Shown here: in pieces, positions 45,590-55,422 of the stretch
Position numbering within the stretch: the first letter of the stretch is position 1
How the letters are laid out: the number at the start of each line of letters is the position of its first letter
Assembly: GCF_000189395.1 (NCBI RefSeq)
Contig: NZ_AEPB01000019.1
Coordinates: 1 to 64,000 of the forward strand
Direction: 5' to 3'
DNA from: Planococcus donghaensis MPA1U2
GTDB taxonomy: Bacteria; Bacillota; Bacilli; Bacillales_A; Planococcaceae
DNA: 64,000 nt
Program-made: the position numbers and the translations under genes
The notes under the pieces: model-generated
Seen by the model: the letters and a program-made list of their open reading frames with translations, nothing else
What the model was told of the DNA's origin: nothing
Database searches by the model: none

Positions 45590-46645
45590 ATGTTGACTTA
45601 TCAATGGAATCAAAACGAAACGGTCGATTTATTAAAAGAGTTAGTGGAAGTTCCAAGCCCATCAGGATATACAATGGACGTGATGTCAAAAATCAGTGCA
45701 TTATTGACACAGTGGAATGTTGAATATAAAACAACTCACAAAGGGGCTGTAATTGCGACGATCCCTGGAGAAAACCAAGAGCAACATCGTCTATTAACGG
45801 CGCATGTCGATACACTTGGTGCAATGGTAAAAGAAATTAAACCAAGCGGTCGTTTAAAATTGTCTTTAGTAGGCGGCTTTAAATTTAATGCTATTGAAGG
45901 TGAAAATTGCCTAATACATAAAGCGGACGGCTCAACAGTTTCAGGAACGATTTTGTTGCATCAAACGACTGTTCACGTTTATAAAGATGCAGGTACGGCG
46001 GAGCGCAGTGCAGATAATATGGAAGTACGGTTAGATGAGAAAGCTTTTTCTAAAGATGACGTACGTAATTTAGGAATCGAAGTAGGAGATTTTGTTTCGT
46101 TTCAGCCAAGATTTGAAGCAACTTCGTCTGGATATATTAAATCCCGTCATTTAGATGATAAAGCAAGCACGGCTTTAGTTCTTCAATTAGTTAAACATTT
46201 GAGTGAAACTAAAGAGCAATTGCCATATACAACTCATTTTTATATTTCCAATAATGAAGAAATTGGCTACGGTGGAAACGCAAGTATCCCACTCGAAACC
46301 CAGGAATACATTGCCGTTGACATGGGCGCTATTGGAGACGGACAAGAATCAGACGAATATACAGTTTCCATTTGTGCAAAAGATTCCAGCGGTCCTTATC
46401 ATTACGGTTTGACTCGTCACTTGATTGCTTTAGCGCAAACGAATTCCATTGACTACAAAGTAGACATTTATCCATATTACGGTTCGGATGCATCAGCTGC
46501 GATTAGTGCAGGGCATGATATTAAGCACGCCTTGTTTGGTCCTGGAATTGAAGCTTCCCATTCGTATGAACGTACGCATATCGATTCCTTAAAAGCGGCG
46601 GCAGCATTGCTTCATGCATATGTATTGTCTCCATTGGTTTCATAA
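45590..46645 (+). CDS. M42 family metallopeptidase
   Basis: A 351-residue cytosolic aminopeptidase or deblocking peptidase of the co-catalytic zinc M42 family. Metal and catalytic motifs are AHVDTLGAM (His-72, Asp-74), SRHLDDKAST, NNEEIGYGG, VDMGAIG and the final GIEASHSYERTH. The ATG at 45590 follows GAGGAG by five bases. MurE follows after 18 bases, so the two may be co-transcribed. Confidence 0.92.
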   Translation: MLTYQWNQNETVDLLKELVEVPSPSGYTMDVMSKISALLTQWNVEYKTTHKGAVIATIPGENQEQHRLLTAHVDTLGAMVKEIKPSGRLKLSLVGGFKFNAIEGENCLIHKADGSTVSGTILLHQTTVHVYKDAGTAERSADNMEVRLDEKAFSKDDVRNLGIEVGDFVSFQPRFEATSSGYIKSRHLDDKASTALVLQLVKHLSETKEQLPYTTHFYISNNEEIGYGGNASIPLETQEYIAVDMGAIGDGQESDEYTVSICAKDSSGPYHYGLTRHLIALAQTNSIDYKVDIYPYYGSDASAAISAGHDIKHALFGPGIEASHSYERTHIDSLKAAAALLHAYVLSPLVS

Positions 46646-46663
46646 GAGTTAGGAGAGGATTTC

Positions 46664-48124
46664 ATGAACAGCAAAGAATTATTAGCGTCAATTCCTTATA
46701 AACAAGTTAAAGGACCATTGCCAGAACATATTGAGCATTTAACAATTGACTCTCGTGATATAAAAGCAAATTCAGCTTTTATTTGTATCAAGGGCTATAC
46801 AGTAGACGGCCATGATTTTGCGCAACAAGCAGCAAATCAAGGAGCAACACTAATTATTACTGAAAAACCAATGACGATTGACAATGCGACGGTAGTAGAA
46901 GTTGAAAGTACTTCGCGAACACTCGGACTTTTAGCGGCTAAATTTTACGATTATCCATCTAAGCTTTTGCATATGATTGGAGTTACTGGCACAAATGGCA
47001 AGACGAGTGTAGCAGGTATTTTGCATTCAATGTTAATGGAGTTGGGCGAAAAGTCAGCATTGACGGGAACAATTGGTTTTAATTTAAATGGACAATTGCA
47101 TCCATCAGCAAATACAACAAACGATGTGTTAACAACTCAACAAATGATTGCACGTGCACGAGATGAAGATTGTTCGCATATGACAATGGAAGTTTCATCG
47201 CACGGGTTAGTTTTAGGACGTCTAGCTGGTGTAGAATTTGATACCGCTATATTCACTAATTTGACGCACGATCATTTGGATTTCCATGGAACGATGGAAG
47301 AGTATGGACATGCTAAAGCGTTATTATTTTCACAGCTTGGACAAGATCTTGCCAATCAAAAGCAAGCAATCTTAAACGCTGATGATCCTTGGTCTAAAGA
47401 ACTCGCGAAAATGACACCTCATCCGGTATACACTTACGGCATTCAAAACGATGCCCAGTTTCAGGCAAAAAACATTCAATTGATGCATACGGGTACAAGC
47501 TTCACGTTGACATGCGTTGAAGGTGAATTTCCTGTAACGATGAAGCTCTTGGGTGAATTCAATGTATCAAATGCATTGGCATCGATTGCAGCTTTGTATG
47601 CAGAAGGATATACAATTGACGAAATCTTGAAGGCGCTTGCGAAAATTGCGCCGGTAGAAGGACGTATGCAAAAAGTTGAAGTCGAAGCGCCTATATCGAT
47701 TTTTATCGATTATGCTCATACGCCTGATGCCATCGAAAAAGCAATTGATGCCGTTCAAGATTTTAAAAAGAGCCGCATCATTTTCTTAGTGGGAACAGGT
47801 GGCAACCGTGATAAAACGAAACGTCCAATCATGGCTGCTAAAGCATCGATTGCTGATTACGTTGTTTTAACAACAGATGACCCGCGTGATGAAGCGTATG
47901 ACAGTATTTTAGGTGATTTAGAAGTGGGGATGACGCATAGTAATTTCGCGTGTATTGGTGATCGTGCAAAAGCTGTCGAGCATGCCGTTGAGCAAGCAGA
48001 AGCTGGCGACATCATCATTCTTGCTGGAAAAGGGCATGAAGACTACCAAATTATTGGGAATACGAAATATCCACACAGTGATAAAGAAATTGCGATACAA
48101 CAAGCATTGAAAAAGTTTCAGTAA
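46664..48124 (+). CDS. murE: MurE: UDP-MurNAc-tripeptide synthetase
   Basis: Adds the third amino acid of the peptidoglycan stem peptide. At 486 residues, the ATP loop is GVTGTNGKTS (Lys-113) and the Mur ligase central motifs NAD-DPW and VEGRMQKVE are present. The third-residue-selecting motif reads D405-D-P-R-D-E410. Diaminopimelate enzymes usually have DNPR, and the Staphylococcus lysine enzyme DNPANDD, so this form is intermediate. The gene lies outside any division cluster and directly before prfC, as recalled for the Staphylococcus lysine-adding murE. Planococcaceae vegetative walls generally contain lysine. Confidence 0.9.
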   Translation: MNSKELLASIPYKQVKGPLPEHIEHLTIDSRDIKANSAFICIKGYTVDGHDFAQQAANQGATLIITEKPMTIDNATVVEVESTSRTLGLLAAKFYDYPSKLLHMIGVTGTNGKTSVAGILHSMLMELGEKSALTGTIGFNLNGQLHPSANTTNDVLTTQQMIARARDEDCSHMTMEVSSHGLVLGRLAGVEFDTAIFTNLTHDHLDFHGTMEEYGHAKALLFSQLGQDLANQKQAILNADDPWSKELAKMTPHPVYTYGIQNDAQFQAKNIQLMHTGTSFTLTCVEGEFPVTMKLLGEFNVSNALASIAALYAEGYTIDEILKALAKIAPVEGRMQKVEVEAPISIFIDYAHTPDAIEKAIDAVQDFKKSRIIFLVGTGGNRDKTKRPIMAAKASIADYVVLTTDDPRDEAYDSILGDLEVGMTHSNFACIGDRAKAVEHAVEQAEAGDIIILAGKGHEDYQIIGNTKYPHSDKEIAIQQALKKFQ

Positions 48125-48151
48125 AAGGAGCCTTTAATGGCTTCTTTTTTC
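48123..48151 (+). terminator. Terminator of murE
   Basis: AAAGGAGCC pairs, with one mismatch, with GGCTTCTTT and is followed by T residues. Confidence 0.75.
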
Positions 48152-48227
48152 TGTAGCTGTTAAAATCCTTGTTTTTTTCAGTCCCCTTCTCTAATATGAA
48201 GAGAGTAGATTAAAGGAGCGTATAAAC

Positions 48228-49796
48228 ATGTCAGACCAATTAAAGAATGAAATTCAAAATAGAAGAACCTTCGCCATCATCTCCCACCCGGATGCTGGTA
48301 AAACGACGTTAACTGAAAAATTATTGTTATTTGGTGGAGCTATTCGTGATGCCGGAACAGTAAAAGGGAAAAAAAGTGGCAAGTTCGCTACTTCCGATTG
48401 GATGGAAATTGAAAAACAACGCGGAATTTCTGTAACTTCTTCCGTTATGCAATTTGACTATGATGGTCATCGTGTCAACATCTTAGATACACCTGGACAC
48501 CAAGATTTCAGTGAAGATACGTACCGTACTTTAATGGCAGTAGATAGCGCTGTAATGATCATTGATGTCGCTAAAGGGATTGAAGCACAAACTGTTAAAC
48601 TATTTAAAGTGTGTAAAATGCGCGGTATACCCATTTTTACGTTCATCAACAAAATGGACCGTCAAGGGAAAGAACCATTAGAATTAATGGAAGAACTTGA
48701 AGAAGTTCTTGGCATTCAATCATATGCTATGAACTGGCCAATCGGTATGGGGAAAGAATTTCTCGGAATTTATGACCGTTTTAACAAACGTGTTGAACCT
48801 TTCCGTTCAGAAGGGGAACGTTTCCTCGACCTAGATGAAAACGGTCGCTTGATCGAAGACCATGAAATGAAAAAAACATCTTATTACACGCAAGCAATGG
48901 ATGATATTGATTTGTTGGACGAAGCAGGGAATGAGTTTTCATTTGACCGTGTTAAAAAAGGTGAATTGACGCCTGTTTTCTTCGGTAGTGCATTAGCTAA
49001 TTTTGGTGTGGAAACATTCCTTGAAACGTATTTGCAATTTGCGCCACCACCGCAACCGCGTATTACGCAAGAGGAAGAAATCATTGATCCAACGGAAATG
49101 CCATTTTCAGGATTTATCTTTAAAATTCAAGCCAATATGAATCCCGCTCACCGCGATCGTATCGCTTTTGTTCGTATCGTATCGGGTAAATTTGAGCGTG
49201 GGATGAACGTAACGTTAGCGCGTACAGGGAAAAATATTAAATTGTCCCAAACTACGCAGTTTTTAGCGGATGATCGTGAAATGGTCAGTGAAGCAGTAGC
49301 GGGCGACATCATCGGTTTGCATGATGTAGGGAATTATCAAATTGGAGATACAATCACAAGCGGGAAGAAATTCCAATTTGAGAGTCTACCACAGTTTACG
49401 CCAGAACTATTTGTAAAAGTAACGGCCAAAAACGTCATGAAACAAAAACATTTTCATAAAGGGATTCTTCAATTGGTACAAGAAGGGGCCATTCAATACT
49501 ACAAAACATTGCATTTAGAAGAAGTGATTCTTGGCGCAGTCGGTCAACTTCAGTTTGAAGTATTCGAGCACCGGATGAAAAACGAATATAATGTAGATGT
49601 GCGTATGGAGCCAGTAGGCAACAAAATCGCTCGTTGGATTGAAAATGAAGAAGATGTAAAAGAATCAATGTCAAGCGGGCGTTCAATGCTTGTTCGCGAT
49701 CGTTTCGATAACTATGTATTCTTATTCGAGAACGAGTTTGCAACACGCTGGTTCCAAGATAAGAATCCAGACATTCGTTTGTATAGTCTTTTATAG
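48228..49796 (+). CDS. prfC: Peptide chain release factor 3
   Basis: GTPase that recycles RF1/RF2 from the ribosome after termination. At 522 residues, it shows [52 protein letters not shown] and NKMD, with RF3-specific C-terminal domains. AAAGGAGCG precedes the ATG. Its own terminator follows. Absent from B. subtilis 168 but, to my recollection, next to murE in Staphylococcus. Confidence 0.96.
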   Translation: MSDQLKNEIQNRRTFAIISHPDAGKTTLTEKLLLFGGAIRDAGTVKGKKSGKFATSDWMEIEKQRGISVTSSVMQFDYDGHRVNILDTPGHQDFSEDTYRTLMAVDSAVMIIDVAKGIEAQTVKLFKVCKMRGIPIFTFINKMDRQGKEPLELMEELEEVLGIQSYAMNWPIGMGKEFLGIYDRFNKRVEPFRSEGERFLDLDENGRLIEDHEMKKTSYYTQAMDDIDLLDEAGNEFSFDRVKKGELTPVFFGSALANFGVETFLETYLQFAPPPQPRITQEEEIIDPTEMPFSGFIFKIQANMNPAHRDRIAFVRIVSGKFERGMNVTLARTGKNIKLSQTTQFLADDREMVSEAVAGDIIGLHDVGNYQIGDTITSGKKFQFESLPQFTPELFVKVTAKNVMKQKHFHKGILQLVQEGAIQYYKTLHLEEVILGAVGQLQFEVFEHRMKNEYNVDVRMEPVGNKIARWIENEEDVKESMSSGRSMLVRDRFDNYVFLFENEFATRWFQDKNPDIRLYSLL

Positions 49797-49822
49797 AAGT
49801 GAATACCTGTTTAAGCAGATTT

Positions 49823-49869
49823 AAACTGCAGACAACTTCGATTTATTCGAACTGTCTGCAGTTTTTTTC
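49823..49869 (+). terminator. Terminator of prfC
   Basis: AAACTGCAGACAACTTCGA pairs, with one mismatch, with TCGAACTGTCTGCAGTTT and ends in a T-run. Confidence 0.9.
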
Positions 49870-49912
49870 TTTTTTCCAAAAGTGTCAGAAGAGTGAACAC
49901 GCTCTATTAAAT

Positions 49913-49941
49913 TTGCGGTTGTAGGAAATTTTTCTTATGAT
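49913..49941 (+). promoter_or_regulatory. SigA promoter of the RND exporter
   Basis: TTGCGG (49913-49918) and TATGAT (49936-49941) are 17 bases apart, followed by a short leader to the ATG at 49975. Confidence 0.55.
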
Positions 49942-49974
49942 TAAAGAACACAGTAAAGAGAGGGTTTGAAAAAA

Positions 49975-52900
49975 ATGAAAATAAGTGATTTTTCCATAAA
50001 ACGGCCTGTCTTTACCATCGTCATCATGTTTTTGGTTATTATTCTAGGGATCGTATCGTTTACACGAATTCCGATTACGTTAATTCCAGAACTAAATCCA
50101 CCAATAGGTGTAGTGGTAACGAATTATCCAGGGGCTAGTCCTACAGAAGTAAGTGAAAAAATTACTAAGCCATTAGAGGCGAATTTAGCAACGTTACCAG
50201 GCATAAAATCGATTCAATCGAATAGCCAAGAAGGATCGAATTTTATCCTTTTGGAATTTGACTGGTCTACAGATATCGATGATGTTCAGCCAGATATTGC
50301 GCAAAGAATCGATCAAACGCCGATACCTGATGATTCAAATGATCCGCGCTTTTTAAAGTTTGATCCAGCCCAATTCCCGATTTTGCAATTGTCTTTGCGT
50401 TCGAGTAATCCAGATGCAGACGTCCGCGTAATTGCAGACGAATTGGAAACAGAACTCCGTCAAACAGAAGGAGTTGCAAGTGTAAACATTTCAGGTTCTT
50501 TAATAGAAGAAATTCAAATTGAATTAGATCAAGCTGCACTTGAAGAACGTGGCTTGCAACAATCAGATGTTGTGCAACTTATCCAGGCAAACAACATTTC
50601 CCTTCCAGGAGAACCCATTGAAACAGAAGATGGTCGTAACTTAACAACACGTATCATCAGTACGTTAACAAGTGTAGAAGAAATCCGGAATTTAGTTTTA
50701 ACGATTGATCCATTAGAAGGCGACAACATAACAATTGATGATGTTGCGAATGTGGAAATTAGTGAACGTCAAAGTAGTAGTGAAACAAGAACGAACGAAG
50801 AACCTGCTGTATTGTTGTCAGCTCTGCAAGAGTCTCAAGCAAATACAGCAGATGTTTCAGATGCTTTTCAGAAGCGACTTGATGAACTTTTGAGTGAAGA
50901 TCGTTTTGAAGGCGTAAAAGCAGATATTTTATTTGACCAAGGTGATTATGTCAAATTAGCCATTGGCAATATTGGCCAGACTTTAGTTTTGGGTGGCATC
51001 TTTGCGATGCTTGTTCTTTTCTATTTCTTACGAGGTATTAAAAGTCCAATCATTATTGGTGTTGCGATTCCGTATTCAGTTATTGTGACGTTTGTTCTTA
51101 TGTTTTTTGCAGATTTTGCTTTAAATATTTTAACCTTAGGTGCATTAGCATTAGGAATCGGTATGCTTGTAGATAATGCTATCGTCGTTATTGAAAATAT
51201 TGAGCGGCATTTAGCAATGGGCAAAAATGCTAAAAAAGCAGCATCGGAAGGTGCAAAAGAAGTTTCAGGTGCGATTATCGCATCTACGCTTACGACCGTA
51301 GCTGTTTTTATCCCGGTTATTTTCATATCAGGGTTAATCGGAGAGATTTTCTTTGAATTTGCCTTAACGATATCGTTTAGTCTATTTGCTTCTTTAGCCG
51401 TTGCCTTAACTGTTATTCCAATGATGGCTTCGAGAATGCTCGGTAAACCGGGGAGTAAGCCAAAAGTTCAAAAAGACACGTCAAGAAGCGTCAAAGCTTT
51501 TGAAGGCTCTGTTATTTGGGCGCTACGAAATCGCATTGTAGTTTTATTTACAGCGTTCGTATTATTAATCGTTGGCGCTTTTGGTGTAATGCAAGTAGGA
51601 ACAGAGTTTATACCAGCTACAGATGAAGGATTTGTTAGCGTTTCGGTTGAACTTGAAAATGGTTCTTCTAGAACAGCAACTAACGAAGTAGTCGACTTGA
51701 TAGAAGATGAACTAAAACAAGAAGAAGATGTGGATGTATACGTAAGTTTGATAGGTTCAACGCAACAAGGCCAAGCACAAGGCTCTGCACAAGCGAACGT
51801 TGCTGAAATATATGTCAAATTAGTAAGCTTGGCAGATCGTGATCGTTCCATTTTCGACTTTGTAGATGATGTCCAGCCGCGAATTCGGGAAACTGTTGGA
51901 GATCGCGCATTAGTTAGCTTTAACTTGCAAACAGCTGCAGGTTCATCGCCAAACAATTTGTCATTTACCGTGACGGATACAAATCGTTCACGGCTAGACA
52001 AAGCAGTTGCTGACATTGAAGAAGCTTTAATAAAACTTCCAGAAGTAACAGAACTTACAAATGACCGTCAAGAAACCATCGATGAAATTCAAATGACAAT
52101 TAATCGCGAAGCAGCAACTGAATATGGTTTACCACCGGTTCAGATAGCTCAAGCAGTTAACAACATCACACGAGGCGTTTTAGCAAGTCAAGTATTGACG
52201 GAAGATGATGAAGTTCTCAGTGTCTACGTAGCTTATGAAGAAGGAGAACGAAACAGCCTTGAAAAGCTTCGTACTTTATCTCTTCGAACACCTGCGGGGG
52301 AATTTGTTGAGCTTCAGGAATTGGCGGATATTGAAGTCGCGCAAGGGCCTGTTAGTATTCAACGAGTAGATCAAGCAGATAGTGTATCGTTTACTTTGCA
52401 GCATCAATCGAGTATTACGCTTGGTGATATGTCTGACCAAGTAGATGCAGAACTCGAGGCGTTAAATTTAGATGACAATACATTAGTTTCATTTGGTGGA
52501 GACCGTGAACTACTCGATAACTCCATTAATGACATGTCTTTGGCAGTCTTACTAGCAATTGTGCTTGTGTATATTGCCATGGCTGCACAATTTGAATCTT
52601 TTAAATACCCACTTGTTATTATGTTCACTGTCCCGTTAATGGCGATTGGTGTAGCAATTGCGTTATTTATTACTCAAACTCCAGTCAGCATTACCGCTGT
52701 GATTGGGTTGCTCGTTCTAGTCGGTATAGTTGTAAACAATGGGATTGTCTTGGTGGATTACATTAATCAGCGGAAAGAAGATGGCATGGGTTCTTATGAT
52801 GCTATTGTCACTTCGGTTCATGATCGCCGCCGTCCAATTTTAATGACAGCTTTAACAACCATCCTTGGATTATTGCCTTTAGCGATCGGTATTGGAGAAG

Positions 52901-53034
52901 GCACTGAAATCAATCAGCCAATGGGAATTACAGTAATTGGTGGACTGATTAGTGCAACTTTGTTGTCACTTTATGTGGTTCCAATTGTTTATAGTTTATT
53001 GGATCGGCAAACAAGAAGAATGAATAAAAAGTAA
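49975..53034 (+). CDS. swrC: RND family exporter (AcrB/SwrC-like)
   Basis: A 1019-residue proton-driven exporter with the RND layout: TM1 at residues 10-30, a large extracellular domain, six helices, a second extracellular domain and a final helix bundle. The TM4 motif is GMLVDNAIVVIENIERH: the first of the two AcrB proton-relay aspartates is kept and the second is Asn, a variant I believe is common in Gram-positive members. No membrane-fusion or outer-membrane partner is nearby, as expected for SwrC/YerP, which exports surfactin-like lipids in B. subtilis. The substrate here is unknown. Confidence 0.88.
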   Translation: MKISDFSIKRPVFTIVIMFLVIILGIVSFTRIPITLIPELNPPIGVVVTNYPGASPTEVSEKITKPLEANLATLPGIKSIQSNSQEGSNFILLEFDWSTDIDDVQPDIAQRIDQTPIPDDSNDPRFLKFDPAQFPILQLSLRSSNPDADVRVIADELETELRQTEGVASVNISGSLIEEIQIELDQAALEERGLQQSDVVQLIQANNISLPGEPIETEDGRNLTTRIISTLTSVEEIRNLVLTIDPLEGDNITIDDVANVEISERQSSSETRTNEEPAVLLSALQESQANTADVSDAFQKRLDELLSEDRFEGVKADILFDQGDYVKLAIGNIGQTLVLGGIFAMLVLFYFLRGIKSPIIIGVAIPYSVIVTFVLMFFADFALNILTLGALALGIGMLVDNAIVVIENIERHLAMGKNAKKAASEGAKEVSGAIIASTLTTVAVFIPVIFISGLIGEIFFEFALTISFSLFASLAVALTVIPMMASRMLGKPGSKPKVQKDTSRSVKAFEGSVIWALRNRIVVLFTAFVLLIVGAFGVMQVGTEFIPATDEGFVSVSVELENGSSRTATNEVVDLIEDELKQEEDVDVYVSLIGSTQQGQAQGSAQANVAEIYVKLVSLADRDRSIFDFVDDVQPRIRETVGDRALVSFNLQTAAGSSPNNLSFTVTDTNRSRLDKAVADIEEALIKLPEVTELTNDRQETIDEIQMTINREAATEYGLPPVQIAQAVNNITRGVLASQVLTEDDEVLSVYVAYEEGERNSLEKLRTLSLRTPAGEFVELQELADIEVAQGPVSIQRVDQADSVSFTLQHQSSITLGDMSDQVDAELEALNLDDNTLVSFGGDRELLDNSINDMSLAVLLAIVLVYIAMAAQFESFKYPLVIMFTVPLMAIGVAIALFITQTPVSITAVIGLLVLVGIVVNNGIVLVDYINQRKEDGMGSYDAIVTSVHDRRRPILMTALTTILGLLPLAIGIGEGTEINQPMGITVIGGLISATLLSLYVVPIVYSLLDRQTRRMNKK

Positions 53035-53057
53035 GCCTTCGGGTTTACTTTTTTCTT
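53026..53057 (+). terminator. Terminator of the RND exporter gene
   Basis: AAAAAGTAAGCC pairs, with a mismatch, with GGGTTTACTTTTTT around a three-base loop. Confidence 0.75.
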
Positions 53058-53110
53058 TTGCTGTATATTGCCAGAAAATTTAGTATGATGAATAAAAAGG
53101 GGATGAAGTT

Positions 53111-54190
53111 ATGGAAGAAATCGTGTTTACCGGATTTCCTGGGTTTATTGCCAGTCAGCTAATATTCAAACATGCTCATCAACACGAAATGATTTCCGCC
53201 ATTATTTTGCCATCCGAACGTGAAAAAGCAGAAAAAGAAGCTAGACGGATCGAAAAAGAAACCAATTGTCGTGCGATTAAGTTGATCGAAGGCGATATTA
53301 CTCAGGCAGGATTAGCCATAAGTACCACAGACCAAGAATATCTTAAAGAAAAAACAGTGACCATTTGGCATTTAGCAGCCATTTATGATTTGGCGGTTCC
53401 AAGAGATCTCGCATGGAAAGTAAATGTGGAAGGAACCCGTCACGTTAATGATTTTGTTTCAAACTTACAAAATGTAAAGCGGTATGTTTATTTTAGTACG
53501 GCCTATGTAGCAGGTAATAGAGAAGGCATTATTTACGAAAATGAATTAGAGCGACCAGTTGCTTTCAAAAACTTCTATGAAGAAACCAAGTTTGAAGCAG
53601 AACTGCTTGTAGATGAACTAAAAAAGTCACTGCCAATCACCATTATCCGGCCAGGCATAGTTCGGGGACATTCAGTTACAGGTAAAACCATCAAATTTGA
53701 CGGACCTTATTTTTTCCTGAATTTAATTGATCGGGTTAAAATTTTGCCGTTTATTCCGTTTGTTGGACGGTCGACATCTTATATTAATGTAGTGCCGATT
53801 GATTATATTTTAGAGGCTGCGATGTACCTCAGTAAATTAGATGCAGCAGTTGGCCAAACTGTGCATTTAACAGATCCCAATCCTCACCCTATAGAAGAGG
53901 TGTATCGAAATATGGTTCAGTTAATGACCGGGAAACAGCCAAAAGGACGTCTGCCTCATCGTTTAGCGCAAATTTCTTTATCAGTTGGTGCGATCAGAAA
54001 AGCATTGGGTGTGGAAATCGAAACCTTGGATTATTTGACGTGGACGGCAGATTTCGATACAGAAAATGCAGAGCGCCTTCTAGAAAACAGCAATATTCAG
54101 TGTGCCGATTTTTTAGAGACAATGCCTGCGATGGTGGAGTTTTACAATGTACATAAAAATGACAAAAACTTTCAAATCCCCATACGTTAA
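53111..54190 (+). CDS. Extended SDR-family reductase (NAD-binding 4 / acyl-reductase-like)
   Basis: A 359-residue protein. The Rossmann motif is VFTGFPGFIAS (residues 5-15) and the catalytic YxxxK is seen as YEETK near residue 157, with STAYVAG upstream as the serine/threonine strand. IIRPGIVRGHS and the C-terminal half resemble SDRs of the fatty-acyl-reductase/male-sterility type. AAAAAGGGGATGAAG precedes the ATG. It stands alone, so the substrate cannot be inferred. Confidence 0.82.
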   Translation: MEEIVFTGFPGFIASQLIFKHAHQHEMISAIILPSEREKAEKEARRIEKETNCRAIKLIEGDITQAGLAISTTDQEYLKEKTVTIWHLAAIYDLAVPRDLAWKVNVEGTRHVNDFVSNLQNVKRYVYFSTAYVAGNREGIIYENELERPVAFKNFYEETKFEAELLVDELKKSLPITIIRPGIVRGHSVTGKTIKFDGPYFFLNLIDRVKILPFIPFVGRSTSYINVVPIDYILEAAMYLSKLDAAVGQTVHLTDPNPHPIEEVYRNMVQLMTGKQPKGRLPHRLAQISLSVGAIRKALGVEIETLDYLTWTADFDTENAERLLENSNIQCADFLETMPAMVEFYNVHKNDKNFQIPIR

Positions 54191-54244
54191 ACTATGACAT
54201 GAATTGAAAAGATGCTATACTAACATTACAACTCAATACACTTT

Positions 54245-54383
54245 GACTTTCAGTCAAGGGGGAGTAGCTATAGGGAAACCTATTTCACAGTCGTCAATAC
54301 ATGGTTAGTAGCCATCGGTTGTGATAGCAAACGAAATTTGCTTAGCGAGACCTTTGCCTTTATTTAGGCAAGGGTCTTTTTTG
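54245..54383 (+). promoter_or_regulatory. yybP-ykoY manganese riboswitch
   Basis: The leader contains the family hallmarks AAGGGGGAGTAGC near the 5' side and GCGAGACCTTTGCC on the 3' side, followed by the expression platform: AGACCTTTGCC pairing with GGCAAGGGTCT and a T-run (54348-54383). Mn2+ binding favours expression. The likely promoter is TATGAC (54193-54198) and the extended -10 TGCTATACT (ending 54221). Confidence 0.93.
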
Positions 54384-54411
54384 TTGGCAAAAAACAGGAG
54401 GAGAAAGCAGA

Positions 54412-55209
54412 ATGGAAGCAGTATTATTGGAATATGCTTGGGTCTTACTCGTTTTAGTAGGACTTGAAGGGTTACTGGCTGCAGATAATGCAGTAGTAAT
54501 GGCGGTAATGGTTAAACATTTACCAAAAGCACAACAGAAAAAAGCGTTATTTTACGGATTAGTAGGAGCTTTTGTTTTCCGTTTTGCAGCGTTGTTTATG
54601 ATTACGCTACTCGTTAACATTTGGCAGATTCAAGCGCTTGGTGCAGCATATCTCTTGTTTATTTCGATTAAAAGTATATATGATCAACGTAAAGGCGACA
54701 CAGATGAAAGTTTAGAAGGCATGGACGAAAAGCCGAAGAAAAAAGGTTCTGGCTTCTGGATGACTGTTTTGAAAGTTGAATTAGCAGATATTGCTTTTGC
54801 GATCGACTCAATGTTAGCAGCTGTAGCTTTAGCAGTTACATTGCCGCATTTAGATGTGTTTGGTATGAATGATATCGGTGGGATTAACTCAGGTCAGTTT
54901 ATGGTTATGTTAGCTGGTGGTTTAATCGGTGTTATCATCATGCGATTTGCAGCACATAAATTTGTACAATTGCTTGAAAAATACCCGCAACTTGAAACCG
55001 CAGCATTTGTGATTGTTGGATGGGTCGGGGTGAAGTTATTGGTTATGACTTTATCTCACGAAAATGTTGGCATCTTGCCTCATGACTTCCCGCACTCTAC
55101 GCCGTGGACACTGGTCTTCTGGTCTGTATTGCTTGGAATTATTGTTGTAGGTGGAATTTTAGGAGTAAAGCAAAACAAAGAACAAGCGAAAGAACACGAG
55201 GCAAAATAA
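54412..55209 (+). CDS. meeY: TerC family Mn2+ exporter (MeeY/YkoY-like)
   Basis: A 265-residue membrane protein with about seven helices. The TerC acidic motifs are EGLLAADNAVVMAVMVKHLP and ELADIAFAIDSMLAAVALA. Close to YkoY (MeeY) of B. subtilis, which supplies manganese to exported metalloenzymes and is under the same riboswitch. AGGAGGAG precedes the ATG. The loop around residue 100 is charged (DESLEGMDEKPKKK). Confidence 0.92.
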   Translation: MEAVLLEYAWVLLVLVGLEGLLAADNAVVMAVMVKHLPKAQQKKALFYGLVGAFVFRFAALFMITLLVNIWQIQALGAAYLLFISIKSIYDQRKGDTDESLEGMDEKPKKKGSGFWMTVLKVELADIAFAIDSMLAAVALAVTLPHLDVFGMNDIGGINSGQFMVMLAGGLIGVIIMRFAAHKFVQLLEKYPQLETAAFVIVGWVGVKLLVMTLSHENVGILPHDFPHSTPWTLVFWSVLLGIIVVGGILGVKQNKEQAKEHEAK

Positions 55210-55237
55210 GGATCTACTTGAAAAAGTAGAATCGAAC

Positions 55238-55275
55238 AAAAGGTGCATTGAATCCAATTCAATGCACCTTTTTCT
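55238..55275 (+). terminator. Terminator of meeY
   Basis: AAAAGGTGCATTGAAT pairs with ATTCAATGCACCTTTT around a three to four base loop, followed by T residues. Confidence 0.9.
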
Positions 55276-55422
55276 ATGGGAAAAAATAAAATAAGCTGAT
55301 ACGGACAAAAGAACTATATTAAAAGCGAATAATGGTAGGTAAAGAAAAACATGCCTCTTTTAAATGTTGCCGTGCAAAGTTACAATCTAATAGGTGGTGA
55401 CTTTAAAAAAGGGGTGAATGGT

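Noticed and set aside
55290..55422. SigI-dependent promoter of sigI
   Set aside because: A CGAA-like -10 occurs near 55324, but no ACCCC-type -35 is found at the proper distance.
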